Shown here piece by piece: positions 40,823 to 48,473 of a stretch of DNA of 64,000 nt (positions are counted from its first letter, which is position 1; every line of letters begins with the position of its first letter). Location: the NCBI GenBank assembly GCA_041674385.1, contig JBAYVU010000009.1, positions 1-64,000 on the forward strand. Direction: 5' to 3'. Origin of the DNA: JACRAR01 sp041674385. GTDB taxonomy: Bacteria; Pseudomonadota; Gammaproteobacteria; Burkholderiales; Rhodocyclaceae. A model generated the notes under the pieces. It worked only from the letters and a program-made list of their open reading frames with translations, was not told the DNA's origin and made no database searches. A program made the position numbers and the translations under genes.

Positions 40823-41077
40823 TTAGACCTCCCCAGCCAGGACGCGGCGGATGGCGCCGACTTGCCAGCGAGTGCTACGGGAAAATTTCTGAGGCTTTGG
40901 TAGCTCACCTCGAGCTACTCGAGCCCAGATGGTCGAAACTCCGGCGCCGAATAACCCAGCAACGGTGCGTACATCAATGAATGCGTCGTCAGGATAAGCG
41001 GGGAAGTTGGTCAATGCGGCCGGAAGTGCCGCTGATGTCACGGTTTGACGCGCGCTAGCTGTGTGTTTTGTTTTCAC
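40823..41077 (-). CDS. AlpA-like helix-turn-helix regulator/excisionase
   Basis: 84 residues. The core FIDVRTVAGLFGAGVSTIWARVARGELPKPQKF (about 33-65), then RWQVGAIRRVLAG, is the AlpA/MerR-like short HTH found in prophage excisionases and activators. It heads the leftward replication operon, so it may control that operon or direct excision. The 82 bases upstream presumably hold the promoter. Confidence 0.82.
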   Translation of the reverse strand: MKTKHTASARQTVTSAALPAALTNFPAYPDDAFIDVRTVAGLFGAGVSTIWARVARGELPKPQKFSRSTRWQVGAIRRVLAGEV

Positions 41078-41159
41078 TCGATTCGCCTTTTTTCTTGCCG
41101 GTCAAATCCGGCATGTGGCGAATCGTCTTCCTTCTTATCCCTTGCACGATATTACCAAA

Positions 41160-41954
41160 TCAGGTTTTGATTTTCCGGTGTTCAATCTTGGATCTATCAA
41201 AATCTTCCTCCCTTGGTTCCAACTCGTCGTGAAAATCGCCTTCGACGTTGAGCGGACTGTAGTAATCCAGTCGAGTGAAGCGTCTCCCTATCGAGGTACT
41301 CGTGTCCTGTACCATTCCGTTCAGAAGAGTAGCAAACGATGCATCTGCTGTGCGCACTGCCACTGATAGATTTTCCTTCATGGCAGCACAGATTGACTTA
41401 ACAAATTTGATGAACGGGCCACTTATGACTTGCCCATTGTTTGAAAGCCCAATATTAGCCACCTGCCCGAATGCCCGCCAATAGACGTGAACTACTTGAT
41501 TTAGGAATACGCTCATTGCCGGGTTGCCACTATTGCCGCTCCTGTTCATTTCTTTTCTGCGCGAGATGATTTTTCTGAGGAAGGCCAATTCCTTTCCTAC
41601 CCCAGCAATGAATTCATCTCGATGATTAGCGGCGTCAAGCAATTGATCGTCAGTCCAGCCGGTGCCATGTCGTAGTGATGTGGCCACTGGATCAGTCATA
41701 GCGCCAGCGCCGCTGCGGGCCAGCTCCATGAAAAAACTATCTGGATTGCTGGCTATCCTCTTCAGTGCTTTGGTGATGTCCGACGGCGAACTCCACTGCT
41801 GCGAGAAATGGCCGATGACGAGGTCACGCGCTGCCTCGTCCAACTCACTCCGCCACCATCGATCATTGGCATATTCCAGACCTGCGCATTTAGCGAAATT
41901 CTCAACCTGTTCGTCAGAGAACGGGCGGTAGTCGATGTCGCTTGGGTAAATCAT
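41160..41954 (-). CDS. Hypothetical accessory protein, 264 residues
   Basis: Starts MIYPSDIDYRPFSDEQVENF and contains WRSELDEAARDLVIGHFSQQ, a long central region with ELAFLRKIISRRKEMNRSGN, and a charged C-terminal end. No signal peptide, membrane segment or catalytic motif recognised. It directly follows the third gene of the MqsRA operon, 11 bases away, so it may be cargo of that operon. I start at ATG 41952-41954, because the longer open frame runs through the small gene and mqsA in a shadow frame. Confidence 0.65.
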   Translation of the reverse strand: MIYPSDIDYRPFSDEQVENFAKCAGLEYANDRWWRSELDEAARDLVIGHFSQQWSSPSDITKALKRIASNPDSFFMELARSGAGAMTDPVATSLRHGTGWTDDQLLDAANHRDEFIAGVGKELAFLRKIISRRKEMNRSGNSGNPAMSVFLNQVVHVYWRAFGQVANIGLSNNGQVISGPFIKFVKSICAAMKENLSVAVRTADASFATLLNGMVQDTSTSIGRRFTRLDYYSPLNVEGDFHDELEPREEDFDRSKIEHRKIKT

Positions 41955-41965
41955 TACAAAGTTGC

Positions 41966-42151
41966 TCAGACCACCGTCAATTCCCGAACATCCCGCAGCA
42001 ATTGCGCATTCCCCGTTGTCCGTTGCCGCCGGCTGTAACCGCGCTTGATCGCCTTCCGCGTGCCCGGCTTCCAGTGCAGAAAATGCCGCCAGCGGGTGAG
42101 GGCGTCGTACTCGTCGCCGCCGGCCGTGGGGATGATGTGCGCGCGCTTCAT
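41966..42151 (-). CDS. Small basic protein downstream of antitoxin (copy 2 of repeated cassette)
   Basis: 61 residues; GGDEYDALTRWRHFLHWKPG and TRKAIKRGYSRRQR are identical to copy 1 at 27184-27369. The ATG lies five bases after the mqsA stop, in the motif GTATAGCGACCATG; copy 1 has GTATAGCGGCCGTG behind the HigA-like gene. The conserved placement behind two unrelated antitoxins suggests a third component of toxin-antitoxin operons that moves as a module. Function unknown. Confidence 0.72.
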   Translation of the reverse strand: MKRAHIIPTAGGDEYDALTRWRHFLHWKPGTRKAIKRGYSRRQRTTGNAQLLRDVRELTVV

Positions 42152-42156
42152 GGTCG

Positions 42157-42570
42157 CTATACCGATTCCGCCCGCAGTTCCTTGAGAAGTTGGGGGTGTT
42201 TGTCCAGCAACCGGAACAAGTTGAGGACTGCCGCCACCGGCTTGGCCTGGCCGCGCTCGTAGCGTGAGAACGCATTCTTGCCGCCGCCAGCCAGCTTGGC
42301 CGCTTCCTGCTGGGTCAGTTTCAATTTCTTGCGGATGCGCGCCAACTCGGCTATTTCCTCGGCATCTACGCTGTCACGAAAGGCCACCCATGCGGCTTCT
42401 TCCCGTGCATCGTGTTCCGGGAATCCGTCATGGCAATGATTGCAGAATGCACCCTTTGCCGTGTATTCGTAGCTGCGTCCGCGGTACTCCAGGCTCTGCT
42501 TCTGCTTTCCATCCTTCAGGGTTCCCTCGAAGCACAAGGGACACGTCTTACCATTCCATTTTGATGCCAT
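42157..42570 (-). CDS. mqsA: MqsA-family antitoxin
   Basis: 137 residues. The N-terminal zinc-binding domain has two CxxC knuckles (TCPLCFEGT, FCNHCHDGF). A C-terminal XRE helix-turn-helix reads ELARIRKKLKLTQQEAAKLA then GGGKNAFSRYERGQAKPV, the MqsA/YgiT arrangement. The protein binds and inhibits MqsR and represses the operon. It follows mqsR after one base. Its last codon and stop belong to the duplicated GTATAG block. Confidence 0.92.
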   Translation of the reverse strand: MASKWNGKTCPLCFEGTLKDGKQKQSLEYRGRSYEYTAKGAFCNHCHDGFPEHDAREEAAWVAFRDSVDAEEIAELARIRKKLKLTQQEAAKLAGGGKNAFSRYERGQAKPVAAVLNLFRLLDKHPQLLKELRAESV

Positions 42571-42571
42571 G

Positions 42572-42871
42572 TCACATCTCCTTGAAGGACACCACGAAGT
42601 ATTCGCCGGCCTGCTGAAATTTCACGTAGAGCAGCTTTCCGCGCCATTCGCCGTGATACACATCCTGCCAGACCCGATGATCCTTGTTCGTGGTCATGCT
42701 CTTGTAGAAATCGGAACGGGATAACCCCCGCACCACTTCAAGCGCCTCCGCCATCACCATTCCCGCTGCCCGGATACCAAGCTGGGCGGATTGAGTGAGG
42801 TTCATCGCCTCGATACTGCTCATCTGCTCTTGAATGGCTGACAGCAGGTAATGGGGAGAGCGCTTTTCCAT
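42572..42871 (-). CDS. mqsR: MqsR-family toxin
   Basis: 99 residues: MEKRSPHYLLSAIQEQMSS, LGIRAAGMVMAEALEVVRGL, DFYKSMTTNKDHRVWQDVYHGEWRG, then LYVKFQQAGEYFVVSFKEM. This is the MqsR fold, a RelE-like mRNA interferase that cuts at GCU in E. coli; specificity here is not shown. Toxin-first order with mqsA is conserved. Confidence 0.9.
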   Translation of the reverse strand: MEKRSPHYLLSAIQEQMSSIEAMNLTQSAQLGIRAAGMVMAEALEVVRGLSRSDFYKSMTTNKDHRVWQDVYHGEWRGKLLYVKFQQAGEYFVVSFKEM

Positions 42872-42883
42872 GTGGACATGTTA

Positions 42884-42894
42884 CCCTAATAGGG
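42884..42894. promoter_or_regulatory. Palindrome upstream of mqsR, likely MqsA operator
   Basis: CCCTA-A-TAGGG lies 13 bases upstream of the mqsR start, where MqsA represses its operon in E. coli (there an ACCT...AGGT palindrome). Binding is inferred. Confidence 0.45.
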
Positions 42895-42958
42895 GATGCT
42901 ATGCAAGGGAGAAAACAGGAGAAAATCGCGCCCACCGGAGCAGGCGCGGCGTGGTTGG

Positions 42959-43480
42959 TCAAGTTCGCGACTGCAGATAGATCACATTGCCGATGGTACG
43001 GTATCGAGTGGAACAATCGCGCTCCTGTCGTTTCTGCTCTTCGTGCTGTTGCTCTTCCCGTGCTCTCCATGCTTTAACCTGTTCGATCTGTTCAGGTGTC
43101 ATGGGAAGGCGCACATTCACCGTGTGCCGTATGTGGCCCCATGCTCTAATATGCATGTACGGTTGATTCCGTGCGCCAGTGCGTCTTCCGACAACAATAC
43201 GCGGCCCGCTCGCATCAAAGACAACGGAATTCGCCGTGTAGCCATTACCAGGATGTCCCGGTAGCCACTCGGGCTTAACGAGGCCATATGCGATAAGGGC
43301 TTCTTGAGTACCGCTGCAGCAAAGCTGTTCCCCATAAATCAACACGGCAATGATTCCGTCCGGCGTAGTCAGTTCGTACTTCAGAGAGCCACGGCGGTCA
43401 TAGTGAAGGTGAGTCTGATCTAGTGAAACCGTAGGCAGCTTGTAGGTAGTATCCAACTCGGCCATGGTCTTGGCGCTCAT
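42959..43480 (-). CDS. Hypothetical protein of the element, 173 residues
   Basis: MSAKTMAELDTTYKLPTVSL, then a beta-rich core (HLHYDRRGSLKYELTTPDGI; GPRIVVGRRTGARNQPYMHI) and a charged helical C terminus (QIEQVKAWRAREEQQHEEQK). No recognised family. The start chosen (ATG 43480) overlaps the stop of the preceding small gene, so the two are coupled. It lies in the integrase-proximal block. Confidence 0.6.
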   Translation of the reverse strand: MSAKTMAELDTTYKLPTVSLDQTHLHYDRRGSLKYELTTPDGIIAVLIYGEQLCCSGTQEALIAYGLVKPEWLPGHPGNGYTANSVVFDASGPRIVVGRRTGARNQPYMHIRAWGHIRHTVNVRLPMTPEQIEQVKAWRAREEQQHEEQKRQERDCSTRYRTIGNVIYLQSRT

Positions 43481-43761
43481 GCTGCACCGCCTTTCACCGT
43501 GCCTAGAGCGTAGAGGCACGCCTGGATCACCAAGGCGGCTCCCTGTGCGGGGCTAGCTGCTACCATCCCCTCGCCAAGAAAAGGCCCTTCTTCGATGTTG
43601 TCCATTGCTCCCATCAGAAATGATAGAACGTCGCGGACATTCTTGACTGTTGATGTTTCTTCGTCACAAATCAGAGGATTTGCCAGAGCTGAGCCGATCT
43701 CTGGCGGTGTTAAATCAGGAACCTCGCGAGCGAGGCGGGGTGTAGAATTGGCTTTAGCCAT
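43477..43761 (-). CDS. Hypothetical protein of the element, 94 residues
   Basis: ATG at 43759-43761 has a perfect GGAGGAACC site. The protein (MAKANSTPRLAREVPDLTPP, then VKNVRDVLSFLMGAMDNIEE) is acidic and partly helical, with no recognised family. It overlaps the next gene by four bases. Confidence 0.6.
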   Translation of the reverse strand: MAKANSTPRLAREVPDLTPPEIGSALANPLICDEETSTVKNVRDVLSFLMGAMDNIEEGPFLGEGMVAASPAQGAALVIQACLYALGTVKGGAA

Positions 43762-43806
43762 GGTGGTTCCTCCAAAAAGTACTGCATGGTCAGGCGGGTT
43801 TGGTGC

Positions 43807-43860
43807 TTCAACACCTTGCCCGCCGCTCTCTCCGGAAAACCGCCGGAGTGCGGTGTTGAA
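43807..43860. repeat. Large imperfect inverted repeat next to the integrase gene
   Basis: TTCAACACC (43807-43815) pairs with GGTGTTGAA (43852-43860), with an inner CTCCGG/CCGGAG stem (43830-43835 and 43843-43848). It lies between the integrase stop and the next leftward gene; it could be a transcript hairpin or an operator. Nothing else is seen at 43762-43932. Confidence 0.45.
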
Positions 43861-43932
43861 ATCACAATGCCATAGATACCCCGTCTCTGCTGGGTAGGAA
43901 TTGGGGATCAATGGGAAGTGAAAAGGGCCGCA

Positions 43933-45180
43933 TTAGGCTGCCTTCCCATTCTTGATCGGCACAACCTTCCCGGTTTCTCCCTTGTCCAGTTGCACCAGCA
44001 GATCAGCCCAGGCATTCAGAGCAAGCCGGCGCTCGGTCAGATAGTCGTGGGTATCGTATGTGTCGTTGATGCCTGGCAGCTTGTGATTGAGGCAGCGCTC
44101 GGCGACATGCGGGGCCACCCCAAGGGCGGCAAGATGCGTTCGTGCGGTTCGCCGTAGATCGTGAAGGGTGAATGGGGGTAGGCCATGCTTGACCTCGCTC
44201 AATGCCCAATTCACTGTTTCTGGCGACATGGTGGGCTTACCAGCCCGTCTCCGTGCCGGGAAAACATAGTCGCTGGCAACTGATGTCCGCTTGATCTCCT
44301 TCAACCATTCAACCGCGGGGGAGGGGAGGGGGATGGTGAAATCCCGATGGATCATGTTCTTTTCGGTCTTGATCCGTGTTGCTGGCAAGCGCCATACCGG
44401 GGCTTCCGCTTCCAGATCGAACTCGGCCCAAGGGGCTTCGATCAACTCTGCCTTTCGCACAGCCGTTACCAGTAGCAACTTGATTGCCAAATCGTAGAGA
44501 GTGAATATTGGCCCGGCTTCTCGAAGAGCCTGAAACAGTTTGACCAGTTCATCACTTGACAAGGATCTCGTCCGCGCTTTTTCTTCGCCTCCAGCATCGA
44601 TCCGCCGAAATGCTGCTGCCGGGTTCTGCTCAATCCAATGCCGGCGAATGGCATAGTCGAATACCGCCTTGCTGGTCTGTAGTACCCGGTTGGCCATTAC
44701 CGGTGAACCGCGATCAACGACGGCCCGGATCATTCCGTCGATGTCCAGGGGTTTTATTTCAGCGATCCGCATCCTACCGATCCGCGGGATCAAATCATTA
44801 TCCAGAATCTCACGAACGAATTCCGGTCGTTTGACCCTACCCAGGACAGTGCGCTCGTAATACTCATCGCAAAGCTGCTCAACGGTTCCTGCTGTGGTCA
44901 ATGCAATCCGCTCTTCCTTCTTCTTTCTGGCGACATCGATACCTTGTTGCACCCTGGCTCTGGCCTCGGTTGTCAGTTCGCGTGCAAGTTTCAGGCTGAT
45001 GGTTGGGTAATTGCCGATGGTGAGCTCACGTTGCTTGCCACCAATGCGATAGCGAAATACCCATGAAGCGGTTCCGCTGGCGGACAGGGTAAAGGTCAGG
45101 CCGTCGCCATCGGACTTCCCGGCAATGGCTTTCCCTGCCCGTACCCAGGCTTGAATCTCCATGTCCTTGAACCTGCCCAT
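43933..45180 (-). CDS. int: Tyrosine recombinase/phage integrase
   Basis: 415 residues. The N-terminal arm-binding DUF4102-like domain (TFTLSASGTASWVFRYRIGG, ELTIGNYPTISLKLAREL, about 25-75) precedes a SAM-like core-binding domain (about 110-200). The catalytic domain follows, with Arg in AVRKAELIEAPW, HDLRRTARTHLAALGV, NHKL, and the nucleophile Tyr in DTYDTHDYLTERR. This is the P4/CP4-like integrase group. It is 123 bases from the right 89-bp repeat, as expected for the enzyme that inserted the element. Target use at the 3' end of bamC rather than a tRNA is deduced from the repeats. Confidence 0.94.
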   Translation of the reverse strand: MGRFKDMEIQAWVRAGKAIAGKSDGDGLTFTLSASGTASWVFRYRIGGKQRELTIGNYPTISLKLARELTTEARARVQQGIDVARKKKEERIALTTAGTVEQLCDEYYERTVLGRVKRPEFVREILDNDLIPRIGRMRIAEIKPLDIDGMIRAVVDRGSPVMANRVLQTSKAVFDYAIRRHWIEQNPAAAFRRIDAGGEEKARTRSLSSDELVKLFQALREAGPIFTLYDLAIKLLLVTAVRKAELIEAPWAEFDLEAEAPVWRLPATRIKTEKNMIHRDFTIPLPSPAVEWLKEIKRTSVASDYVFPARRRAGKPTMSPETVNWALSEVKHGLPPFTLHDLRRTARTHLAALGVAPHVAERCLNHKLPGINDTYDTHDYLTERRLALNAWADLLVQLDKGETGKVVPIKNGKAA

Positions 45181-45303
45181 GATGCCCCCGTGTGTAGCTG
45201 AAACTGCTTTCCTGCTCGATCCGGTGTGCAGCTAAAGTCGTAGCCACTCACCTGGCTACACGCAATATAGGCGATTGCCTGAGACAATGCAAGACGATAA
45301 GAT

Positions 45304-45392
45304 ACAAAAAAGCCCGTATTTACCGGGCTTTCTGCTGGGTCATGAGACGACCCTAGACAATGCGATATTTCACTTCAACTGATCATGCAACA
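45304..45392. repeat. Right attachment repeat (attR), 89 bp
   Basis: Identical to 28083-28171. It holds the last seven or so bamC codons, the stop (TGA at 45370-45372) and the bamC terminator, so bamC remains intact after insertion. Confidence 0.92.
45306..45332 (-). terminator. bamC terminator within attR
   Basis: AAGCCCG (45310-45316) pairs with CGGGCTT (45324-45330); on the minus strand the stem is followed by T6. It lies 37 bases after the bamC stop and is duplicated in attL. Confidence 0.8.
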
Positions 45393-46500
45393 GCCCAAGA
45401 ATCTTTCTTGAAATATCGGATTTTTCGACGCCACCCTCGCGTGTCAGCACTTGTATGATGCTGGAGTTGCCTCTGGCCTTAATGAAGATGCGATATTGAG
45501 GCGTTTGGTTGAGATCGGGTTTGCTGCTTTTCCAGAAGGCCAGTTTGGAGAGGAAGCCAGTGTCCTCTTTCTTGCTGTTGTCCGTCTCTAGGTCTATGTA
45601 ACGCACAAAATAGAGTCCTTGTGCGCGGTCGCGATCTTCCACGGTGAAGCTGACGCGATCCAGCGCCAAGCCAACGCGCCGCCAGGCACGGTCAAAGGTT
45701 TCCTGCAACTCCAAGGTGCCACTGCCGTCGGCGGATTGCGTCAGTTTGGCGCGTTCCTGCGACTGCTCGCTGGCAACCAAAGTTTTGGCTTTTTCCTCGG
45801 TGCTGCCCAGGCGTACCATCAATCGCCGCAACATTTCCGCCTCGAGTTCCGGATCGGGCGGACGAGGCTGCCAGCGAGTCTCGCTGCGACCTTCATTGAC
45901 ATATATCTCATACATGCCGCGATGGCTGATGTAGATTTCGGTAGTGCCCTCTTCCGAACTTTTTTCCAAGCGAGTGCGGAATTTGTCGCGTTCCGAAGTT
46001 GAATACACTGAGTCGAACACTTTGCCGATGATGTTGCGGATAAAGTCCTGCGGCAGTTTGGCGCGGTTCTCGTTCCAGTCGGTTTCCATCAACCCGGCTT
46101 CGGGTTTCTCAACACTGATAGTGAAACCGGCTTCCTGCCAGAACGCCTTGATTCCTGGCCAAAGCTTGTCGGGCGTGCCGCTGACCACCAGCCAGCGCTG
46201 GGTGCCGGAGCGCTCGATGCGCATCTTATCCACCTGCGGCAGCACATCGGAAGAGGCACTGCTGTGTGGTTGGCCGCCTGCGTATGCAGATAAAGTGGCC
46301 GAGCCCTTGCTGCCGGTATCCGGCAGTGCATACCGTTCATCGCGGTTGGGGGTGGTCAGGTCGGGCGGGACTTCCAGCGGAGGCAGCTTGCCGGAGGATT
46401 TGTAATCGATTTTTTTCGATTGAAAAACGCCGCAACCGCTAAGGATCGATGCAGTCAAAAACAACGATAACAACAATGTGAAGACAGGGTTACGTTTCAT
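45370..46500 (-). CDS. bamC: BamC-like outer membrane assembly lipoprotein
   Basis: 376 residues. Lipoprotein signal with lipobox ILSGCG after a hydrophobic stretch (VFTLLLSLFLTASILSGC). An unstructured BamC-type segment follows (YKSSGKLPPLEVPPDLTTP, known in E. coli to bind BamD), then two helix-grip domains (about 100-215 and 260-375). It belongs to the BAM complex that folds outer membrane beta-barrels. I start at ATG 46500, since the ATG at 46557 adds 19 residues before the signal peptide. The last residues (LLHDQLK) lie in attR. It follows dapA after 31 bases, the conserved dapA-bamC operon. Confidence 0.92.
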   Translation of the reverse strand: MKRNPVFTLLLSLFLTASILSGCGVFQSKKIDYKSSGKLPPLEVPPDLTTPNRDERYALPDTGSKGSATLSAYAGGQPHSSASSDVLPQVDKMRIERSGTQRWLVVSGTPDKLWPGIKAFWQEAGFTISVEKPEAGLMETDWNENRAKLPQDFIRNIIGKVFDSVYSTSERDKFRTRLEKSSEEGTTEIYISHRGMYEIYVNEGRSETRWQPRPPDPELEAEMLRRLMVRLGSTEEKAKTLVASEQSQERAKLTQSADGSGTLELQETFDRAWRRVGLALDRVSFTVEDRDRAQGLYFVRYIDLETDNSKKEDTGFLSKLAFWKSSKPDLNQTPQYRIFIKARGNSSIIQVLTREGGVEKSDISRKILGLLHDQLK

Positions 46501-46531
46501 GCGCGCCTCGTGAATGTGCTTCGATCTGAAA

Positions 46532-47410
46532 TTAAATCTGGATGCCCGCTTCGCCAAGGGCGATACGGACGCGTTCGTGAAATTCCGACGAGAGCGATGT
46601 CATCGGCAAACGCAGTCCATCGCTCATATGCCCCATGCGGGCCAGAGCCCACTTGACCGGAATCGGGTTGGCTTCGAGAAACAGATGGCGATGCAAGCCA
46701 AGCAGGCGGAAGTTGATCTCGCGCGCCAGTTTGAGGTCTCCGGCCAGCGCTGCGGTACACATGGCGTGCATCAGGCGCGGCGCAACATTGGCGGTGACGG
46801 AAATAGTGCCATGTCCGCCAAGCAGCATCAGCGCAAGCGCTGTGGCATCGTCGCCGCTGTACACGGCAAAGCCTTGAGGAACCCGCTTGAGCAGGTCGCT
46901 GGCGCGTTCGATGTTGCCGGTGGCATCCTTGATGCCGACAATGCCGGGTACCTCGGTCAGGCGCAAGGTCGTGTCGTTGGCCAGATCGGCGACCGTCCGA
47001 CCTGGCACGTTATACACGATCATCGGCAGGTCGACGGCTTCGGCGATGGTCTTGAAATGGCGGTAAAGGCCTTCCTGGGTCGGCTTGTTGTAATAGGGTA
47101 CGACCGACAGATGGGCCGCAGCGCCGGCTTTCTTGGCGAATGCGGCGAGTTCGATGGCCTCCCGGGTCGAGTTGGCGCCGGTACCGGCGATAACCGGGAC
47201 GCGACCGGCTGCCTGCTCGATCGCAGTGCTGATCAAGCTGCAATGCTCTTCAAAATTCACTGTAGGCGATTCGCCGGTGGTGCCGACGACAACGAGGCCG
47301 TCGGAGCCTTCGGCAATATGCCAATCGATAAAGCGCCGCAGCCTGTCTAGGTCTAGGCCGCCGTCGGCATGCATCGGCGTGGCGAGGGCGGGAATTGATC
47401 CTCTAATCAT
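46532..47410 (-). CDS. dapA: 4-hydroxy-tetrahydrodipicolinate synthase
   Basis: 292 residues, TIM-barrel aldolase that condenses pyruvate with aspartate semialdehyde for lysine and diaminopimelate. Schiff-base Lys161 in VGIKDATGN, Tyr133 in IVYNVPGRT, and GTTGESPT for pyruvate carboxylate binding. Length matches the family. It is the first gene of the dapA-bamC operon. Confidence 0.96.
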   Translation of the reverse strand: MIRGSIPALATPMHADGGLDLDRLRRFIDWHIAEGSDGLVVVGTTGESPTVNFEEHCSLISTAIEQAAGRVPVIAGTGANSTREAIELAAFAKKAGAAAHLSVVPYYNKPTQEGLYRHFKTIAEAVDLPMIVYNVPGRTVADLANDTTLRLTEVPGIVGIKDATGNIERASDLLKRVPQGFAVYSGDDATALALMLLGGHGTISVTANVAPRLMHAMCTAALAGDLKLAREINFRLLGLHRHLFLEANPIPVKWALARMGHMSDGLRLPMTSLSSEFHERVRIALGEAGIQI

Positions 47411-47450
47411 GGACTGGTATCCGAAGCGAAAGAATTGATTTTACTCGATC

Positions 47451-48374
47451 TTACAGATCAGCCAGTACTTTGATGTGTGCTGCAACGCTACGCGCCAGTG
47501 CCGACAGGGAATAGCCGCCTTCGAGCATGGATACGATGCGCCCTTGGGCGGTTCTTGCCGCCAGCTCCTTGAGGCGCTGCGTCACCCAGGCATAGTCGGA
47601 TTCGACTAAGCCCAGTGATGCCATGTCGTCCTCATAGTGAGCATCGAAACCCGCCGAAATATAGATTATTTCCGGGGCGAAGTCATTCAGCCGCGGCATC
47701 CAGATGTCGCTGACGATCTGGCGGAAAACATCGCCGCGCGTACCGGCAGGAAGCGGCACATTCAGCATATTGGAAGCGGGATGCTCGGTACCGCAAAACG
47801 GGTAGAAAGGATGCTGAAAAGAGCCCACCATCAGCACCTTGTCGTTGCCGGAAAAAATATCCTCGGTGCCGTTGCCGTGATGCACGTCGAAATCGACGAT
47901 CGCAACGCGTTTTAGCCCCCATGCCTCGATGCCATGCAAGGCGGCGATGGCAATATTGTTGAAGAAACAAAAGCCCATCGGCCTGGCGCGTTCGGCGTGG
48001 TGGCCTGGCGGCCGCACAGCACAGAATGCCGTCGAGACGGGGCCACGCATCACCAGGTCGGTCGCCAATGTACCGGCACCGGCTGAGCGAAGCGCCGCTT
48101 GCCAAGTACCGGGACTCATCGCCGTGTCTGGATCGACGTGCACGATGCCGTGCTTTGGCGCGCTTTGTTCGATCGTCTCGATATATTTGCGCGGATGGGC
48201 TCGCAGCAATTGCTCCATGGTCGCCAAAGGCGCATCGTGGAACTCAAGATGAATGTCGAGACCGGAAGAAATCAAGCGGTCATTGATTGCGCCGAGTCGG
48301 TCAGGACACTCCGGATGGTGGGCGCCCATGTCGTGTTGCCAGCAATCGCGATGACTAATGAATGCGGTCGTCAT
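47451..48374 (-). CDS. Histone deacetylase-family protein
   Basis: 307 residues, class II-like deacetylase fold. Zinc/catalytic motifs RPPGHHAERARPMGFCFFNN (His-His dyad), IVDFDVHHGNGTEDIF (Asp and His metal ligands) and SAGFDAHYEDDMA. Bacterial members act as acetylpolyamine amidohydrolases, AcuC-like lysine deacetylases or on unknown small acetamides; the substrate here is undetermined. It lies 40 bases upstream of dapA in the same direction. Confidence 0.9.
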   Translation of the reverse strand: MTTAFISHRDCWQHDMGAHHPECPDRLGAINDRLISSGLDIHLEFHDAPLATMEQLLRAHPRKYIETIEQSAPKHGIVHVDPDTAMSPGTWQAALRSAGAGTLATDLVMRGPVSTAFCAVRPPGHHAERARPMGFCFFNNIAIAALHGIEAWGLKRVAIVDFDVHHGNGTEDIFSGNDKVLMVGSFQHPFYPFCGTEHPASNMLNVPLPAGTRGDVFRQIVSDIWMPRLNDFAPEIIYISAGFDAHYEDDMASLGLVESDYAWVTQRLKELAARTAQGRIVSMLEGGYSLSALARSVAAHIKVLADL

Positions 48375-48473
48375 TCAATTCAGTGGGGAAGGAACAGGCT
48401 TACAATGTGTATATTATATGCTGCATTATCTTTTGTTGAGACCTATCGTCGCAAACCCTTGCCTTTCATCATT

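Larger units (their letters stand above)
28083..45392. mobile_element. 17.2-kb integrated phage-related element at the 3' end of bamC
   Basis: Bounded by perfect 89-bp direct repeats; one repeat plus the interior is 17,221 bp. It carries a tyrosine integrase next to the right repeat, an AlpA-like regulator, an MqsRA toxin-antitoxin, a replication module, a DnaB-like helicase and two large phage ejection-type proteins, nearly all leftward. There is no recognisable terminase, portal, capsid, tail or lysis gene. It therefore resembles a phage satellite or a deletion remnant of a podovirus-like prophage rather than a complete phage. Confidence 0.85.

Noticed and set aside
41955..42275. N-terminal extension of the 264-residue accessory protein back to 42275
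   Set aside because: That part is an out-of-frame reading of the small cassette gene and mqsA; the conserved-looking protein starts at ATG 41954.
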